Shown: positions 11,388-24,500 of the stretch, one piece after another
Position numbering within the stretch: position 1 is the first letter of the stretch
How the letters are laid out: each line of letters starts with the position of its first letter
Source of the DNA: Gnetum montanum
Taxonomy: Eukaryota > Streptophyta > Gnetopsida > Gnetales > Gnetaceae
Reading direction: 5' to 3'
NCBI GenBank assembly: GCA_015680685.1
Contig: MNCI01030368.1
Span: forward strand, 37,221 to 101,220
DNA: 64,000 nt
Made by a program: the position numbers and the translations under genes
Notes under the pieces: model-generated
Told to the model about the DNA's origin: nothing
Database searches by the model: none
The model's input: the letters and a program-made list of their open reading frames with translations, nothing else

Positions 11388-12900
11388 ATGGCAGATGATG
11401 CTCATAGCCCTTTAAAGACCTTAGCAAGAGTACCAAAAGGACAAAAGGTTTCTATTGTCTTTGAATATGTGTAAAATCCTACTTTACCACCATTTGTCTT
11501 GACTTATCATTAGGACAAGTAGGGGAGGTAACATTATCACATTTATGGGCATTTCTTAAAGAAACCAACTATGGTTGTAGTATCAAATCTTAAGGAGACC
11601 CTAAACAAACTTGGGCTATGGGAATTTCACATATTCTATGTAGCTTTGGAGGTATACTTTAGCAATTATGATCCTTAACCGAGGCAAGAGCTCTTAGGTT
11701 AGATGAGAGGAGGATGTCTGTTGTGAATTTTCATATGATCACTTAGATGAGTAGGGTGAGGAAGCATATGTCAAAGATAAAGGGCCACTCTACCATGAAG
11801 GCTCATGATTATGGACTATCAATCATAATGCATTCCAAACCTATTAAGATGATCTCCTTCCTAGGTTCCAACATCTTCATCTATCATGATCATCTGGTGA
11901 TGATAATTTTCCCTTGTTCAACTTGGTTGATTATCATGAACTTAATAAATGTGTTTATGTTCCAAGGAAGCATGTTTGGGATGAAAAGATCAAACATATC
12001 AACATGGCTAATGTTTCATTATACAGAAGGTATACCAATGATGAACCCCAACTCCATGTGTAGACATTTGATAATGGTTGTTATCTACAAGGGATTATTA
12101 GTAAGTGGAAGATGTTGTGGTTGTTCCCCTACAGTTTCATAGAGCAAGCAAAAACCTAGTAGAAATCCTTGTCATCTAAACCAATTTAGGCATTGGTAGA
12201 AATGATTGAATCTTTTATACTAAGTTCCAAACCTATTCCTACATTTCCAACATCTAGAAGAAAATGGCTAGATGAAGGTAATGAACCCGTGAATCACTAG
12301 ACATTGCCATGGAGAGATATCTTAAAATTTCTCATTATTGTCAAAACTTTTCCTTTAATCAAAGGGATCAATTAATGCATATTATGGATGGCCTAATGTA
12401 GGAGACAAGGAAGTCAATAGATATTTACGTAATGGACTAGGTATACAAAATGTTCATGACTTAAATTTAAGTGCTTGTTGATACTATTACTAGCATGGAA
12501 GGTGAATGGAGAAAATGATAATCTTTAAAGGAGTATAATGGGGATTCCATGTGTAGAAAAAAGGTTAAAATTATTAAAGGTACCATTGAACCTTTCATTG
12601 CTATTGAAGCCTTGGCATGAGATCAATTTCAAACTCATAAAGCCTTAGTATACATAGCCTACTAGGTGGATGAAGTTTGGGATGCGATAGATGAGAAAAT
12701 GATCACTACCCTAAAAGACATTAAGGATAGAGTGGTTGAAGTAGTGGAAAATGTAGTTGTAACACTTGGACATAGAAAGAAGTATGATGGTAAAGGTAAG
12801 GAAAAATTATCTTCTTCTAAGGATATTAAAGATGAGGGTTCCTCATCCTCCAGTGATGAGGGTTCTTGCAAGTACTATGTAGACCCTCATGACTTGTAGT
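11388..12900 (+). pseudogene. gag remnant of C
   Basis: The likely start is the ATG of MADDAHSPLKTLARVPKG, about 130 bases after the LTR. The body is badly broken and I could not follow one frame. The C-terminal end is readable at 12666-12899: a charged, lysine-rich stretch ending in GKGKEKLSSSKDIKDEGSSS, typical of the basic and serine-rich tail before the protease in plant gypsy gag. No zinc knuckle was found. Confidence 0.5.
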
Positions 12901-13699
12901 ATTGCCAAGTCATGATCAACATGATTGGTGAAATGGGATGAGTATGGATGCCTTTGAATCCCAATTTCATCAAAAGGTAAAGAAGAAGAACTTTCTTCTA
13001 TGACCAAATGTGCTATCTTAGAGGTTTGTACCTACCAACTATATAGTAGTACCAACAATGATAACTCCAAATCCTTTGGATGTTGCTCCATGGAATTATC
13101 CAATGTAAGAATAGATGTTATTTCATTCAAGCCCTTACTCCCTAGGTATTCAAATAGGTAATTATTCACTTGAACATGTGATATTTTAATATTACCAACC
13201 TATGTTGATTAATCCTACCTTACAAGCTTTGTATCATCATTTATAGCTTTTATTACCTAATTCAATGCAAGGTGGAATCCTTAGTCAACCATAATGAAGG
13301 CAATCCAGATCCTATGATATTGCCTACTATGCTGATTCTACTTCCACTTATGGTACTAAAAAATATTACCAAGCACCTATCAATTTATTTGTAAAAGAAA
13401 ATCCAAGATCCCATTGTAAGAAACTTTTTCATAAGCACAAACGTGAGTGCCATGGGGCTCGGTCCACTCCATTCTCTTCTTCATGTGGAGAGGATAATTT
13501 CTCTAGTAGAACAGGAGTTTAAATTTAAGAGGTTTAAATAACATTTTCTAAATGTTGTTAAGGTAATACATTCAATTTAGGGAAGAGTTATTCAACTATA
13601 TCTATCTATCTAGATGTAGTTGCACTTGATGAAAATAGTGTCACAATAATTACAATATCTAAGGTATCATGTAGGTAGTAAAAGAAGTCCATTTGCTCA

Positions 13700-14060
13700 A
13701 AAAGAAGACTAATTCTAGTAGTTCCATGCTGGAGATTCAAATTGGTGAGAAAGATCATTGCCTAGCTTTGTGTGACTTTGGTTTAAGAGGAAATATTATT
13801 TCATTGTAGCAGTATCTTGATTAGGGACTTTCCTCTCTAAAGAGTACTAATATTAGGTTGGAGCTAGTAGACCAATTATACACATATTGTATGGAAAACG
13901 TGAATGAAATTATGATCACTTTGGTGGGATGGTCATAACTCTTTGAGTTATTGGTGATAAAACTAGAGGATAAGGTAAGAGATAACTTCCTTGTCATCAT
14001 GGTAAAAGCTTGGGTGAGCACCAATGATGCCAAGTTAGTCTTCCAAGACCTCCATCTTAA
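13700..14060 (+). pseudogene. Retropepsin remnant of C
   Basis: Readable with few stops: MLEIQIGEKDHCLALCDFGLRGNIIS, then RLELVDQLYTY, EIMITLVGWS and VMVKAWVSTNDAKLVF. In Tat/Athila proteases the active site is C-D-L-G; here it is C-D-F-G, with the aspartate kept. The distance to the RT start (about 300 bases) is normal for this group. Confidence 0.6.
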
Positions 14061-14379
14061 AATTTATAGGAAAGATGAAATTGGAAAAACACATTATAAG
14101 TAGATCTCCTACAATATTTCCCAGTCTTGTGAAAAGCATAGTTGTAGTTCTTGTATCATAGAGCATCTATGTGTCATCAAAGATGTGAATTTCCTTGAAG
14201 AACATTTGGTCGATGAAGCTAGATTTTATGTCTTTAAGAGACCAGTTAATCCTCTTGCCTCATCTAATGCCAAATTATACGATTCAAAGATTGAGAATAC
14301 AATGAAGGTAGCTATAGTGGTGTAATACAATCCAAAATTCTAGGGCACTAGTTATTTATCCCATGATATTTCTACACCA

Positions 14380-15840
14380 TTGCTTAAACCTGAGCCACTT
14401 CTTAAAAACTTAAAGTATTTGTTTCTCATAGATGGCTATCCTATCATCATTAATTACTTCCTAATGATCATCCAAAAGGTTAAGTTTAAAAATGCAGTTG
14501 CAAAATGGAGAAAAGTCTTTACTTGATCTTATGATGAACTCATGGGAATTAATCCTTTAATCTGTTGGTACCACATATACATGGACTTGAGTGTGAGGCC
14601 TCAGTAGAAACTACAACATAGACTCAATTTAAATATGTGGGGCATGGTAAAAAGAAAAATTTTCCATCTCCTATAGGTTGGTTTCATTGTTCCTATATTT
14701 AATAATGACTGGGCCAGTCTGATTATAGTTGCACCTAAGATTGAATGTTGCCATATTTAAGGATCATTTCCCATTACTCTTTATAGATCAAATGCTGGAC
14801 AATATCTCTACCTAGAAGTACTATAGTTTTCTTTAATGTGTACTTTAGTTATACTCAAGCCAAAATTGTGCTAGTGGATTAAGCTAAGACTACCTTTATT
14901 CGTTCATGGGAGACTTTTTCATCTAAGTGCATGTCCTTTGGATTATGTAATGTACCAACAATGTTCCAATGGTTGGTGATGTCTATGTTCTAGAATTACA
15001 TCAACAAGAGTGTGAATGTCTTCATGAATGACATTTTCATGTATGAAAAATCATTTCAGAAAGCCTTAAGCCTATTTGAATTTATTTTACTCCATTGTTG
15101 CGATGTGAATTTGTAGTTAAATTGGAAAAATAGCTAGCTAATGGTGATCAAGAACATTGTTCTTGACCACAATATCTCAAAGAAGGATATTAAGGTTAAC
15201 CCTAATAAGATCTGCACCATTGAGAACATGACATAGAGATCCATGATAGTTAAAGAGGTGTGATCTTTCCTAGGTCATTCTAGTTATTATCAACAATTTA
15301 TTAAAGATTATTCTAGAATATCCAAGTCATTATCTGAGCTTACAAAGAAAGACATTTTGTTCTTGTGGAATAAAGAATGTAAAAATTTCTTTCAATATCT
15401 AAAGAAATGGCTAACCCAAATTCCCATGTTATAGAGTCCTAATTAGACTCAACCATTCTATATAATGACATATGCTTCTGATTTCACATTGGGTGCCATC
15501 CCAATGCAATTTGATGAGAGGAAGAGACCCTACTACATCCATTGTTCTAGCAAAAATATTATGGGGTCTTAAGTAAATAATACCACCATAGAAAAAGAGC
15601 TAATAATCATAACTTTTACACTTCAAAAAATTAGGCATTATGTTTTGAGTTGTAAAATTTTCATTCACACCAATTACAACATCATGTGATTCCTCATGAA
15701 CAAACTGTATGCTAGTCCTTACGTGATATGATGGCTAGTCCTCTTATGGGAAGTTGATCTTCATATGATTGATCACAAGGAAGTTAAAAACATGATCATA
15801 GATCATCTATCATAGTTACAAATTGGAAATAAGGGATAAT
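14380..15840 (+). pseudogene. RT and RNase H remnant of C
   Basis: The start FTWSYDELMGINPLI is the hallmark of the Tat lineage RT (usually FAWSY-E-M-G-D). It continues with VGFIVPIFNNDWASLIIVAPK and a frameshifted palm. The catalytic box is F-M-N-D at 15021-15032; the first aspartate has become asparagine. The connection SFLGHSSYYQQFIKDYSRI and RNase H (FYIMTYASDFTLGAIPMQFDE, RKRPYYIHCSSKN, EKELIIITFTLQKIRHYVL) follow. Many stops. Confidence 0.8.
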
Positions 15841-16029
15841 GTATGCTTCTTAATGACTTTTTGAATGTCCACATTTGTAAGGTCATTTTCAAATTAAATG
15901 GAAGATGTGAATGCCCATGGTTTGTATAAATTTTTAATTACCTGCTGATGCTGAAGCTTCCTACTTAAGTAGATAAACATATGATCCAAAAATTCTAACA
16001 CCATATGAAGTCTTACTTGGTTATCAAAG

Positions 16030-17130
16030 AGCATTTCTACAAGTGATTCCCTAATGGCCTAGTAAGGTGGTGTGTTCTTGATGAAAGTCAAGGAGGTATC
16101 TTGACTCATGCACATCATGGCATGTGTGGTGGGAACTATGATGAAACTATTACTCATAGACTATTTTTTTCCCACCATGTTTTTTGATGCTTAACACTTC
16201 ATGCATTGTTATGACCAATGCCAACATGAACGAGCTATGTCCTTACATATGGAGGGACCATAACAGTGGATCCAACCATAGGAGCCCTTCAACATGTGGG
16301 GGATTAACTTTGTTGATCTCATATCTCCCACCTCCAATGATAAAGCATAGATCATTGTCTGTGTAGATTATTAGATGAAGTGGATGAAAGCTATTGTCAT
16401 TAAGGACTTCTCATCTACCACTATGCAAAACCTCCTTTAAAACAATGTTCTCCATAGGCTTGACATCCCTCAAATCTTAATCTTTGATAAAAATAAATAT
16501 TTTACTAGTAAGGTTTTCAAGAATTCATTGAAATATGGTGAAGTTAATCATAATTTAACTTCTTCTTTTCATTCGTAGGCTACCAGTCAAGTAGAAGTTA
16601 CTAAATGTAAAATTGTTAGAATAGTTAGAAAGATGGTTAGTGGGTACAAAGGAGATTGGACCAACAAGCTTAATGATTCTCTTTGGACCTATGAAATGAC
16701 ATGGAAAAATCCTTTTGGTTACACACCATTTGAATTGATCTATGAATAGGTTCCATGATTGCTATTGATCTTGAAATAAGAACCTTTGGTTGTGTTATGG
16801 ATTTTTATATAACATAAGATTTTGCTCAAAAAGAGAGGTTGATTAATCTTAATCTTCTTAATAAGGACCATAGAATCACTTTGATGTGTAGTGAATTAGA
16901 ACATTCCTATACCAAGGCTTGCCATGATGTTTGCACTAGAGAGTTTAATTTCAAACTTGGCGATAAGATCCTCTATTTTAGTTTGTTGTAATTGGCTCAT
17001 TTGGATAAATTTTAATTTCAATGAAAATGACTATACCTTGTTCAATCTAGTCACCAGTTGGGTGCAGCATACATCTATCTTCTTGATAAACTAGATAAAA
17101 TTTTCTAGGTTAATGGGCAACACCTAAAGC
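16030..17130 (+). pseudogene. Integrase remnant of C
   Basis: Starts in the zinc-binding region (CVLDESQGGILTHAHHGMCGGNYDE). The core keeps an aspartate in VCVDYYMKWMKA (after correction for one frameshift), IFDKNKYFTSKVF, and SSFHSQATSQVEVTK with its glutamate, so all three DDE positions can still be seen. It then has SLWTYEMTWKNPFGYTPFELIYE and ends with the VNGQHLKHD motif common to the C-terminus of this lineage. Stops throughout. Confidence 0.75.
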
Positions 17131-18751
17131 ACGATAGAGAGTATCCTTCTTCTTTAAAAGTGTTTATTTGTTAATCTTGTATTTATACTTAGAGGTCTAT
17201 CATGTGATAGCCATGGATTAATCATTAGGGAAAATCCTTCATGTCATGTTGAATTCTCTTCTTTTTCTCTTATTTTGCTTATGTGTTTTAATAAAGTTAA
17301 TGTGTTTAGTTAGTATTTTTTCATATTTTTAATTTTAAAGGTTAATTATTCATAATCTTTTATTTTTCTTAAGTGTGTTTGTGTATGTATGGGAAAACCA
17401 ATTAATGTACTCTATGAATGCTCATGCAACAAGCCAATGGTGGATTGGTGGGTTTTAGACACAATGATGATTTGGAAATGTCAAATGGATTCGAAGTGAA
17501 ACCTTGGTCAATGGAAAGCCCATACAACAAAATCCATCCAACCATTTTCTTTTATTCATCACTAGTGAACTAGGCTTAGATTTAGTACGGAGCTAAAACT
17601 CACACCATGAGCTATTGAAGCTAATGCTATTGGAACCATGGGTAGGTGATGGATTCACATCTTAGGGTGTGAGCTTTAGAACTCTAGAAGAGTGCTCATT
17701 CACTGGTAAGAAAAGGGTGTATCATCAAGGATGCTTGTAATTATTGAATGGGTTTAATTAGTGTGATTGGACCAATGTTTACATGTTCTCTTTCTTGGCC
17801 ACTCTAGTTAGAATAGATTCCATGTCCATGCATGTGAAAGACTCTAGGTAATGACCCAAGATTTCAATCATCAACATAAATCTCATGCATCATAAAAAAT
17901 GCTCCTCTCACAAAAATAAAAAAATGATGAATAATTAAAAAAAAGAAATAGAAAATATGAAAAGGATGAAAAGATCAAACAAGAAAAAGATCTAAGTGAA
18001 GAAAGAAAAATAATAGAATGATAATGATAAAAAGAAGAGGTGATGGGAGAAGCAATGTAATCCCAAGGTTATAGGTCCTTTTAAATTGGTATTTTTATAA
18101 TCTCAGACTAATTCTATGATTGCTCAATCTAAACCAAAGTAAGTGGTTAAATTAATACTTATGTAAGACTTTCTTATATTTAATCCATTGTTTGGATCAC
18201 ATGAACTCCATTGTAATAGTCTAAGAAAATCTTCTATGCTCTCCCTACTCATGATCATGAAGGTTTAGAAGTCTTTCCCTTAGTAGACTTTGGTAATTTT
18301 CAATTACTATGTCCACCTAATTCTTAAATTCATCTACTAACCATGGATGTATCCATCCTTTGGTCATGACATCATAATCTCTATTAAAATTGTGATCGAT
18401 TAATGTGGTGAGAGAGAATGATAAGAGGGTTCTAGAGCATAATTTAGGAAGCCTGTTATGCATATGTGCATGAATGGAGGACCATCAAACCAAGATCTTA
18501 ACTTCTATATGTTTTGCAACTTTTCACCTTGGTTTGAGTTTACCAATAATTAGATTGTGAAATAATCAAGGCTAGATGACATTGGTGGAGATAGGTGTGA
18601 CCTCATAGTTGGAAGGGGAACTTGGAGATCTATCCCTATTGGGTGAATGAGTAAGGATGAAGGGACATGGTAGTGGATCTCTTGTAACATGTAGGATGAT
18701 TTCATGTGTTCCATGAACTAATTGAATGGATGGTTTTGGATTTGGTGATGT

Positions 18752-18777
18752 TTCTCTCTCTCTCTCTCACTCTCTCT
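18752..18777. repeat. CT dinucleotide microsatellite
   Basis: A run of TC repeats with a single CA interruption, within the 3' non-coding region of C. Confidence 0.9.
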
Positions 18778-19891
18778 TATCCATCATTCATTCTCCATTC
18801 CTATCATTTTATTTCTTATCCATTGTTGTATGTAATAGAAAGTCAACCAAGCAAAGTAGTGGATTAGATTAGCCATCCAAGGGGTTGAATTCATGTTTGA
18901 TGCTAATGTCTCATTGGTTGTTGGAAATCCATGGGTGTCCTATCAACATGTTTTACTAAGGTAAGAAAGATAAAAGCCTACTATGGTGAGGATCCACTTA
19001 TGCATCCTTGGTGGCATGTCATTATGAGCACGTGACCTTAAGCTTAACTCCTAGGATGGTGGTAGTTGCATGACATAATGAACTTGATTGATATTCCTCA
19101 TGTGTTATTGTGACTCAATGAGCCTAATGATTTGACCAAGACTATCTTCTTCAACTTTTGCTTTTTGCCCATGTGTTTTTTTGGGGTTTATGTTGGAATT
19201 TTTAGCTCTTTTTGGCTTTTTTCTTTCCATTTCCATATCTTTAATTGTTATGTTGGTGTTCTTTAGTGTATGATATTAGTTAATGTTATCTAAGGCTAGT
19301 GTATTGTAACTCAATTGCGGGGGAGAGACACTGATGGGTAGATGCTTTTTAATCCTATCTTATTCATCATACCCATGTACTTGTTTGGATTTGAGCTATG
19401 AGTATGTTCTTCATGTTTTTGGTAATTAGAGTTATTGTTGTTTTCATGCATGATTTTTTCAATGGTGGTTTAATTCCTAAGGATTTTACATTATTTTTAG
19501 CATCATTATAGCCCATGAAGATGACATCATTTAGTTCCACTTAGAGAATACTTTCTTAATTCATAATTTGAAAGGAATATTTAGAGGTAAAAGGATTATT
19601 TCCTAGAATTATAAGCATCGGACATGTACAACAATTGGTGGTTGAATACAAACCAAAAGATGTTTTGAAGATTTTCTATCATACTTGAGGCATCTTTTTC
19701 TTCATAGGCATGCTAAGGGACTCTTCTTGCCATTCATCATCCCCTAGCCTCTCTTTTCAAAGTGAAAAATTTTTAATGTGTCATATGTCAAAGTATTTAT
19801 ACAATTATTTTCCTCCACATTGACCTGGTCATGTGCTTAGTCCTAGTCATTAGCTTTTGAATGTGATAGCTATGTGACTAGCTTTATGTAG

Positions 19892-19902
19892 TCATGGAGG
19901 AA
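19892..19902 (+). other. Polypurine tract of C
   Basis: TCATGGAGGAA directly precedes the TGATGAAGC start of the 3' LTR. The same arrangement is seen in E (CATGGAGGTA before TGATGAATC) and J (CATTGGGGTA before TGATGGATC). Confidence 0.65.
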
Positions 19903-20029
19903 TGATGAAGCATCTTGTGATAATTTGTATTTAAATTGTAAGCCATGGATTTGGGAAGTATTTTGTATGCCTTGTGTTTAAATTCTAGTGTGTTCAATAG
20001 AGATTGTTAGCTTTCCAAGATGTATCCTT
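19903..20029 (+). repeat. 3' LTR of C, first part
   Basis: TGATGAAGCATC up to TCCTT, matching 9982 onward in the 5' LTR, and interrupted at 20030 by D. TCCTT (20025-20029) is the left target duplication of D. Confidence 0.9.
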
Positions 20030-20381
20030 TGTGGAATATGATGAATAGATGTTTCACAATAGAATTAGATAGATCTCATCTATAAATCTATATTAAATAA
20101 GATGAGATCCTATTCATGTAATTTTATCCAATTCTAGGTTTAGTTCATCCTATATTAAGAAGATGCTTAAATAAGATGATAAGCATCATCCCCATGATTT
20201 CTAAGATTCGTGCTTATCTCTCCAAATCTATTCTTTGGAGATCAAGGCCTCTATAATTGTAGTAGCACATATTCATTTATGAGATAGAAGGAATATAGAA
20301 GAGATATAGAAGTAAGAGAGTTTCACAAGAGTGTGCTTGTTCTAAGAAAGTTCTTTATTTCCTTTAAGCTTAGATTCATCA
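20030..20381 (+). repeat. 5' LTR of D
   Basis: 352 bases, TGTGGAATATG to AGATTCATCA; matches 25286-25660 along its length. Confidence 0.9.
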
Positions 20382-20383
20382 TT

Positions 20384-20397
20384 TGGTATCGAAGCAA
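20384..20397 (+). other. Primer-binding site of D
   Basis: TGGTATCGAAGCAAG-like sequence two bases after the LTR. It resembles the initiator-tRNA-Met site TGGTATCAGAGC common in copia elements. Confidence 0.8.
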
Positions 20398-20432
20398 GTT
20401 AGCTTAAATTCTTAGCAACAGATCTCTCCAGA

Positions 20433-21330
20433 ATGGCCCAAAATCACAAATTTATGTCTCTACAAGTTTCTATATTCAATGGAGAGAATTATGAATATTG
20501 GGCAATCAAGATGTAGACATTTTTGATCTGACAAGATTTGTGGGATCTTGTTGAAAATGGATTCCAAGATGTTGATCAAGCAACATTTAAAGCCTTGATG
20601 GAAGATGAAAAGAATGAAGTTAAGGAACTTCATAAGAAAAATGAAAAAGCATTATTCATCATTCAATCTAGGTTAGATCTGACAATCTTTCCCAAAATTG
20701 TCATGCATCAAACTAGCAAAGCTGCATGGGATGGACTAGAGATTACATACAAGGGATCATTAAAAATTCATGTTGTGAAGTTACAAGTATTAAGGAAAGA
20801 TTTTAAATCTTTGCACATGCTAGATTCAGAAAATATTGATCTATACATCAATCAATTTAACAAGTTTGAAATGGACTTGAATCTTGTAAATAAAAACTTG
20901 AGGAAAGGCATATTATTGAAAATATCCTTCAAAGTGTAACTTGATGAGATGATTCTATCATTGTGGCTATTGAAGAAGCAAGAGATCTTGATAAGATGAC
21001 CATGGTTGAGCTCATAGGAAGCTTAAGGACATATGACCAAAGAATTGCTAATCATGAGGATTCAATAGAAAATGCATTTCAACCACAATTTCAGAGGACA
21101 TCCAATCAAAATCAAAATGAACATCAAAGATCCTCAAGTGGATCCTCATTCAAAGGATGTGGACATGGTCATGGTAGATCCAGAGGTCATGGTCATGGAA
21201 GATGAAATTAATCAAAGGAAGGTAAGCATTATGATTTCTATTGTACTAACACCCACAATACTCTTAAATGTTGATCAAGGAAGAAGTATGAAAAGAAGGG
21301 CAAAGCAAAAATTATAGAACATGAAAATCA
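20433..21330 (+). pseudogene. gag remnant of D
   Basis: The start is the ATG at 20433 (MAQNHKFMSLQVSIFNGENYEYWAIKM), in frame with the long open stretch 20538-20939. It contains the copia gag core: WDLVENGF, ALFIIQSRLD, AAWDGLEITYKG, LQVLRKDFKSLHMLDSENIDLYINQF. Two stops lie between the start and the open stretch. The tail is arginine-, glycine- and histidine-rich (GRSRGHGHGR) and ends in a damaged zinc knuckle near 21230-21270 (CTNTHNTLKC) that lacks its first cysteine. Confidence 0.82.
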
Positions 21331-21399
21331 ACAAAAAGGTGAGAAATTATTTTACACTGAAAAGAAGGAAGATCAACTCTTGATCTCTACAAAGGTACA

Positions 21400-21790
21400 G
21401 ATGCTGGAAACAATAAAAATATTTGGTATGTTGATATCAGGTGTAGCAATCACATGATAGGGAATTAGAAATTATTCTCAAGCTTGGAAAAATATGATGG
21501 AAAGGTAAATATAGTAATGAGAAAACATTAACCAGTGCTAGGATTGGATCACTTACCTTCACAACAACTCACAGTAAGAAATATGTTATTTCCTAGATCT
21601 ATTTGTTCAAGATATTTCAAAAAATTTATTAAGTGTAGGGCAAGTATGTCACAATGGGTATCATGTTAAATTTGAAAAATATGTTTGTAAAATTTTTAAG
21701 ATTGATGATGATAAAGGTATTGTCATTATCCCTATAACCAAGAATCAGATGTACAAGTTGCAGATGCAAAAGGATATTCATTGTCTCACT
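21400..21790 (+). pseudogene. Retropepsin remnant of D
   Basis: The copia protease motif W-Y-x-D-T-G-C-S-N-H-M-T-G appears as WYVDIRCSNHMIGN near 21425-21465. The catalytic aspartate remains, but the following threonine and glycine are now isoleucine and arginine. Downstream frames are broken. Confidence 0.75.
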
Positions 21791-22810
21791 ATCACTGAAG
21801 ACATAGCATGGTTATGGCATGGTCGGTTAGGACATGTTAACTTTGGCTCAATGGAATGCATGCAAAAAGGATAAATTATGAGAGGTATGCCAAGTTTTTT
21901 TGGCCAAATAATCATGATTGTGACATATGTCAACTAGGAAAAATTACAAGGTTGCCATTTTGTAGAAAAGAACATAGAGCTCAAGAAAAATTAGATCTAG
22001 TTCATATGGATTTATATGGTCTTATGCAAACATTGAGCCTAGGTAAAAATTGATATATGTTAATCATAGTGGATGATTTTTCAAGATTTTCTTGGGGGTA
22101 TTTTATGAAATTAAACAATCAAACATTGGGATTTTTTAAAGAATTAGAGGTGGAAGTAGAAAATCAAAGTGGCAATAGAATTAAGAAAATCTGAACAGAT
22201 CATGGTGGTGACTTTTTATCAAATGAATTTGATAAATTTTTCAAAAAAAGTGGGGTTATTCATCAAACTGACACATCGTTTACACCTCAACAAAATGGCA
22301 TCACTGAGAGGAAAAATAGAATAGTGGTTGAAATGGCAAGGTGTCTACTTTAAATGTTAGGTTTAGAGAATAATTTTTGGGTAGAAGCTTGTGCAACATC
22401 AATTTATCTCTTAAATAGGATGCCATCAAGATCAATTCAAAATAAAACATCATATGAATTATGGCATGGTTATCCACCCAATATTTCTCATTTGAAAATT
22501 TTTGGTTCACCTTGCTATATGCAAATCCTTGCACAAAATTGGCAAAAATTAGATGTGAAAGCTACACTTGACATTTTTCTTGGTCATGTCAAAAATATCA
22601 AAGCATACAAATGTTATGATGAAAAAAATAAAAGGGTGATAGAGTCATGTGATGTCCATTTTAGTGAACTTGAAGCCAAACAATGTGGAGGACAACATAT
22701 GATACTGACTCCAAACCAAATATCATACAAAAGTATTTTTAAAGGAAATGTGGGATGGCAAAATCAACCATGTACAAAGCAAAATAAAATTGCTGAACAA
22801 TGTGAATAGT
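21791..22810 (+). pseudogene. Integrase remnant of D
   Basis: A GAG-pre-integrase segment (LWHGRLGHVNFGSM) and zinc site (CDICQLGKITRLPF) are followed by an integrase core with D in LDLVHMDLYG, D in TDHGGDFLSNEFDKFF and E in TPQQNGITERKNRIV. It then continues as a 151-codon open stretch (22354-22809) with NNFWVEACATSIYLLNRMPS, TSYELWHGYPPNISHLKIFGSPCY and DIFLGHVKNIKAYKCYD. These are textbook copia integrase motifs. Stops occur near 22052, 22190 and 22352. Confidence 0.88.
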
Positions 22811-23775
22811 GTAGGTTTGAACTTGGAGATGGAATGGCAAAAAACAACACATCTTATGCTTGCCATCAACATGATTTAACATGCCATAGTGAATACATTA
22901 CCAGAAATAGAAACAGTAATAATAGATCTAATATTTTTGATATTTTTTAGTAGCAATATAATAATTCTAGCTCATCTCTCCAACCATCCTAGCTGCAATC
23001 ATCATTGCAGATTACACAAGCTACAAATATGCCCCAATCTTCCTTCCATTTGTTGGTAGATGCATCCTCTATTTCATAGCCATGCTTCAAACTTGCTAGC
23101 TAGGTATTCTTTGATCCTCATTTGCAACACTAGCATGGCCATAAAGGTATTATTTTTCCTAATTTTTCTACTATGTCATCAACATCATCATCTCCTACTA
23201 CATTCCAACATAGCAAAGGCAAAATATACATACCTACTCATTGGCCACCCATAATCCATTATTTTACAGCTAACAATGTAAGGATCCTAGTTGCTCAAAC
23301 ACAATGTTTTCCACCTTGGCCTCCATACCTAAATTTGGACATAGATTGTACCATAATTGACCATTATTTTCCTAATTTTTTGGAATCAATCCCATCTAAA
23401 ACTATTTCCAATGCTACTCCACGATGGGATGAAAACCATAATGTTTCTCATACCAATACTATGCAGCAATGGCATTAGATATCATTCCCTCTTACAAGCC
23501 AAATCTCTATAGCAATGCCATCATAAATCATTTCCTCTGGGACACATTCTACATCAACAATGTTCACTCCAAGGTAGATTCCATCCACATCCCAGTTGGC
23601 TACCTATCATCTAGCCTCACAAATGTTGGATATGAATTTCCATAGGCACATGACCTATAGTCACTTTAAGGAGAACAATGTACACCTAACCCAGGATGTG
23701 GCAAACATTAAAAATTTTCTCTTCACCACTATGGATGATGAATTCCTTACACTACTTACACCAATAGGGGGGAAC
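22811..23775 (+). other. Integrase to RT linker of D
   Basis: A low-complexity, frame-broken linker between integrase and RT, rich in serine, proline and histidine codons. Copia polyproteins are poorly conserved here; I see no separate gene. Confidence 0.6.
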
Positions 23776-24500
23776 AATGATGGTTTGTTGGAACCATCAA
23801 CAATTGATGAAGCTACACATGATACTCATTGGATTGCTATGATGGAGAAAGAGCTTCAACAAATTCACAAAAATAATACTTGGAGCCTAGTTTCTCATCC
23901 ACCTGGTAAGCTAATAATTGGTTTAAAATGGATATTTAAAATTAAGAAAAATTAGTATGGTGAAATAGAAAAAATCAAAGATCACCTAGTTGCCAAAGGA
24001 TATCTCTAACAGCAAGGTAGAGACTTTGATGATAACTTTGCTCTTGTCTCATGAATGGAATTTGGAAGAATCTTTCTTACCATTGCTACACAAGCTAGCT
24101 ATGTGGTTTATCAACTGGATGTGGCCTCTGGATTCCTCAATGGATTTCTTAATGAAAACATTTATGTGGAACAACCACCAAGCTTCATTGATGAAGGAAA
24201 ATTAAATCATGTTTACAAGCTTCATAAAGTATTATACGGGCTCAAGCAAGCTCCACTTGCATGGTACACATGTATTTATGCATTTTTCATGTAAGAAGGC
24301 TTCACCAATCTTCAGTCCCAAACAACTATATACAAAAAGGTATCTAGAGATGATTATATTTTTGTTTGTTTATATATATATGATTTAATTTATTTTTCAC
24401 CTGCAATTACATTAGGAAATAATTTTCTTAATGCCATGAAAAAAAATTTGAAATGTCTAATCTAGGAAAGATGTCATATTTTTTGGGTTTTCAAGTTATC
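23776..24500 (+). pseudogene. Reverse transcriptase remnant of D
   Basis: Copia RT: HWIAMMEKELQQIHKNNTWSLV, LKWIFKIKKN, LVAKGYL, then VYQLDVASGFLNGFLNENIYVEQPPSF and VYKLHKVLYGLKQAPLAWY. The YVDD box is Y-I-Y-D at 24373-24384; the first catalytic aspartate is tyrosine (24379-24381). Stops and a frameshift near 24040. Confidence 0.88.

Larger units (their letters stand above)
17131..19902 (+). other. 3' non-coding region of C
   Basis: About 2.8 kb without recognisable coding sequence. It holds an adenine-rich stretch (17910-18010), a CT microsatellite (18752-18777), a G-rich tract TTGCGGGGGAGAGA near 19317-19330 that looks like an internal polypurine tract, and the terminal tract TCATGGAGGAA at 19892-19902 next to the LTR. 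Long 3' non-coding regions are usual in Tat elements. Confidence 0.6.

Noticed and set aside
11747-12142. 131-codon open frame inside C
   Set aside because: It lies in the gag region but shows no gag motif; probably an out-of-frame reading of decayed gag.
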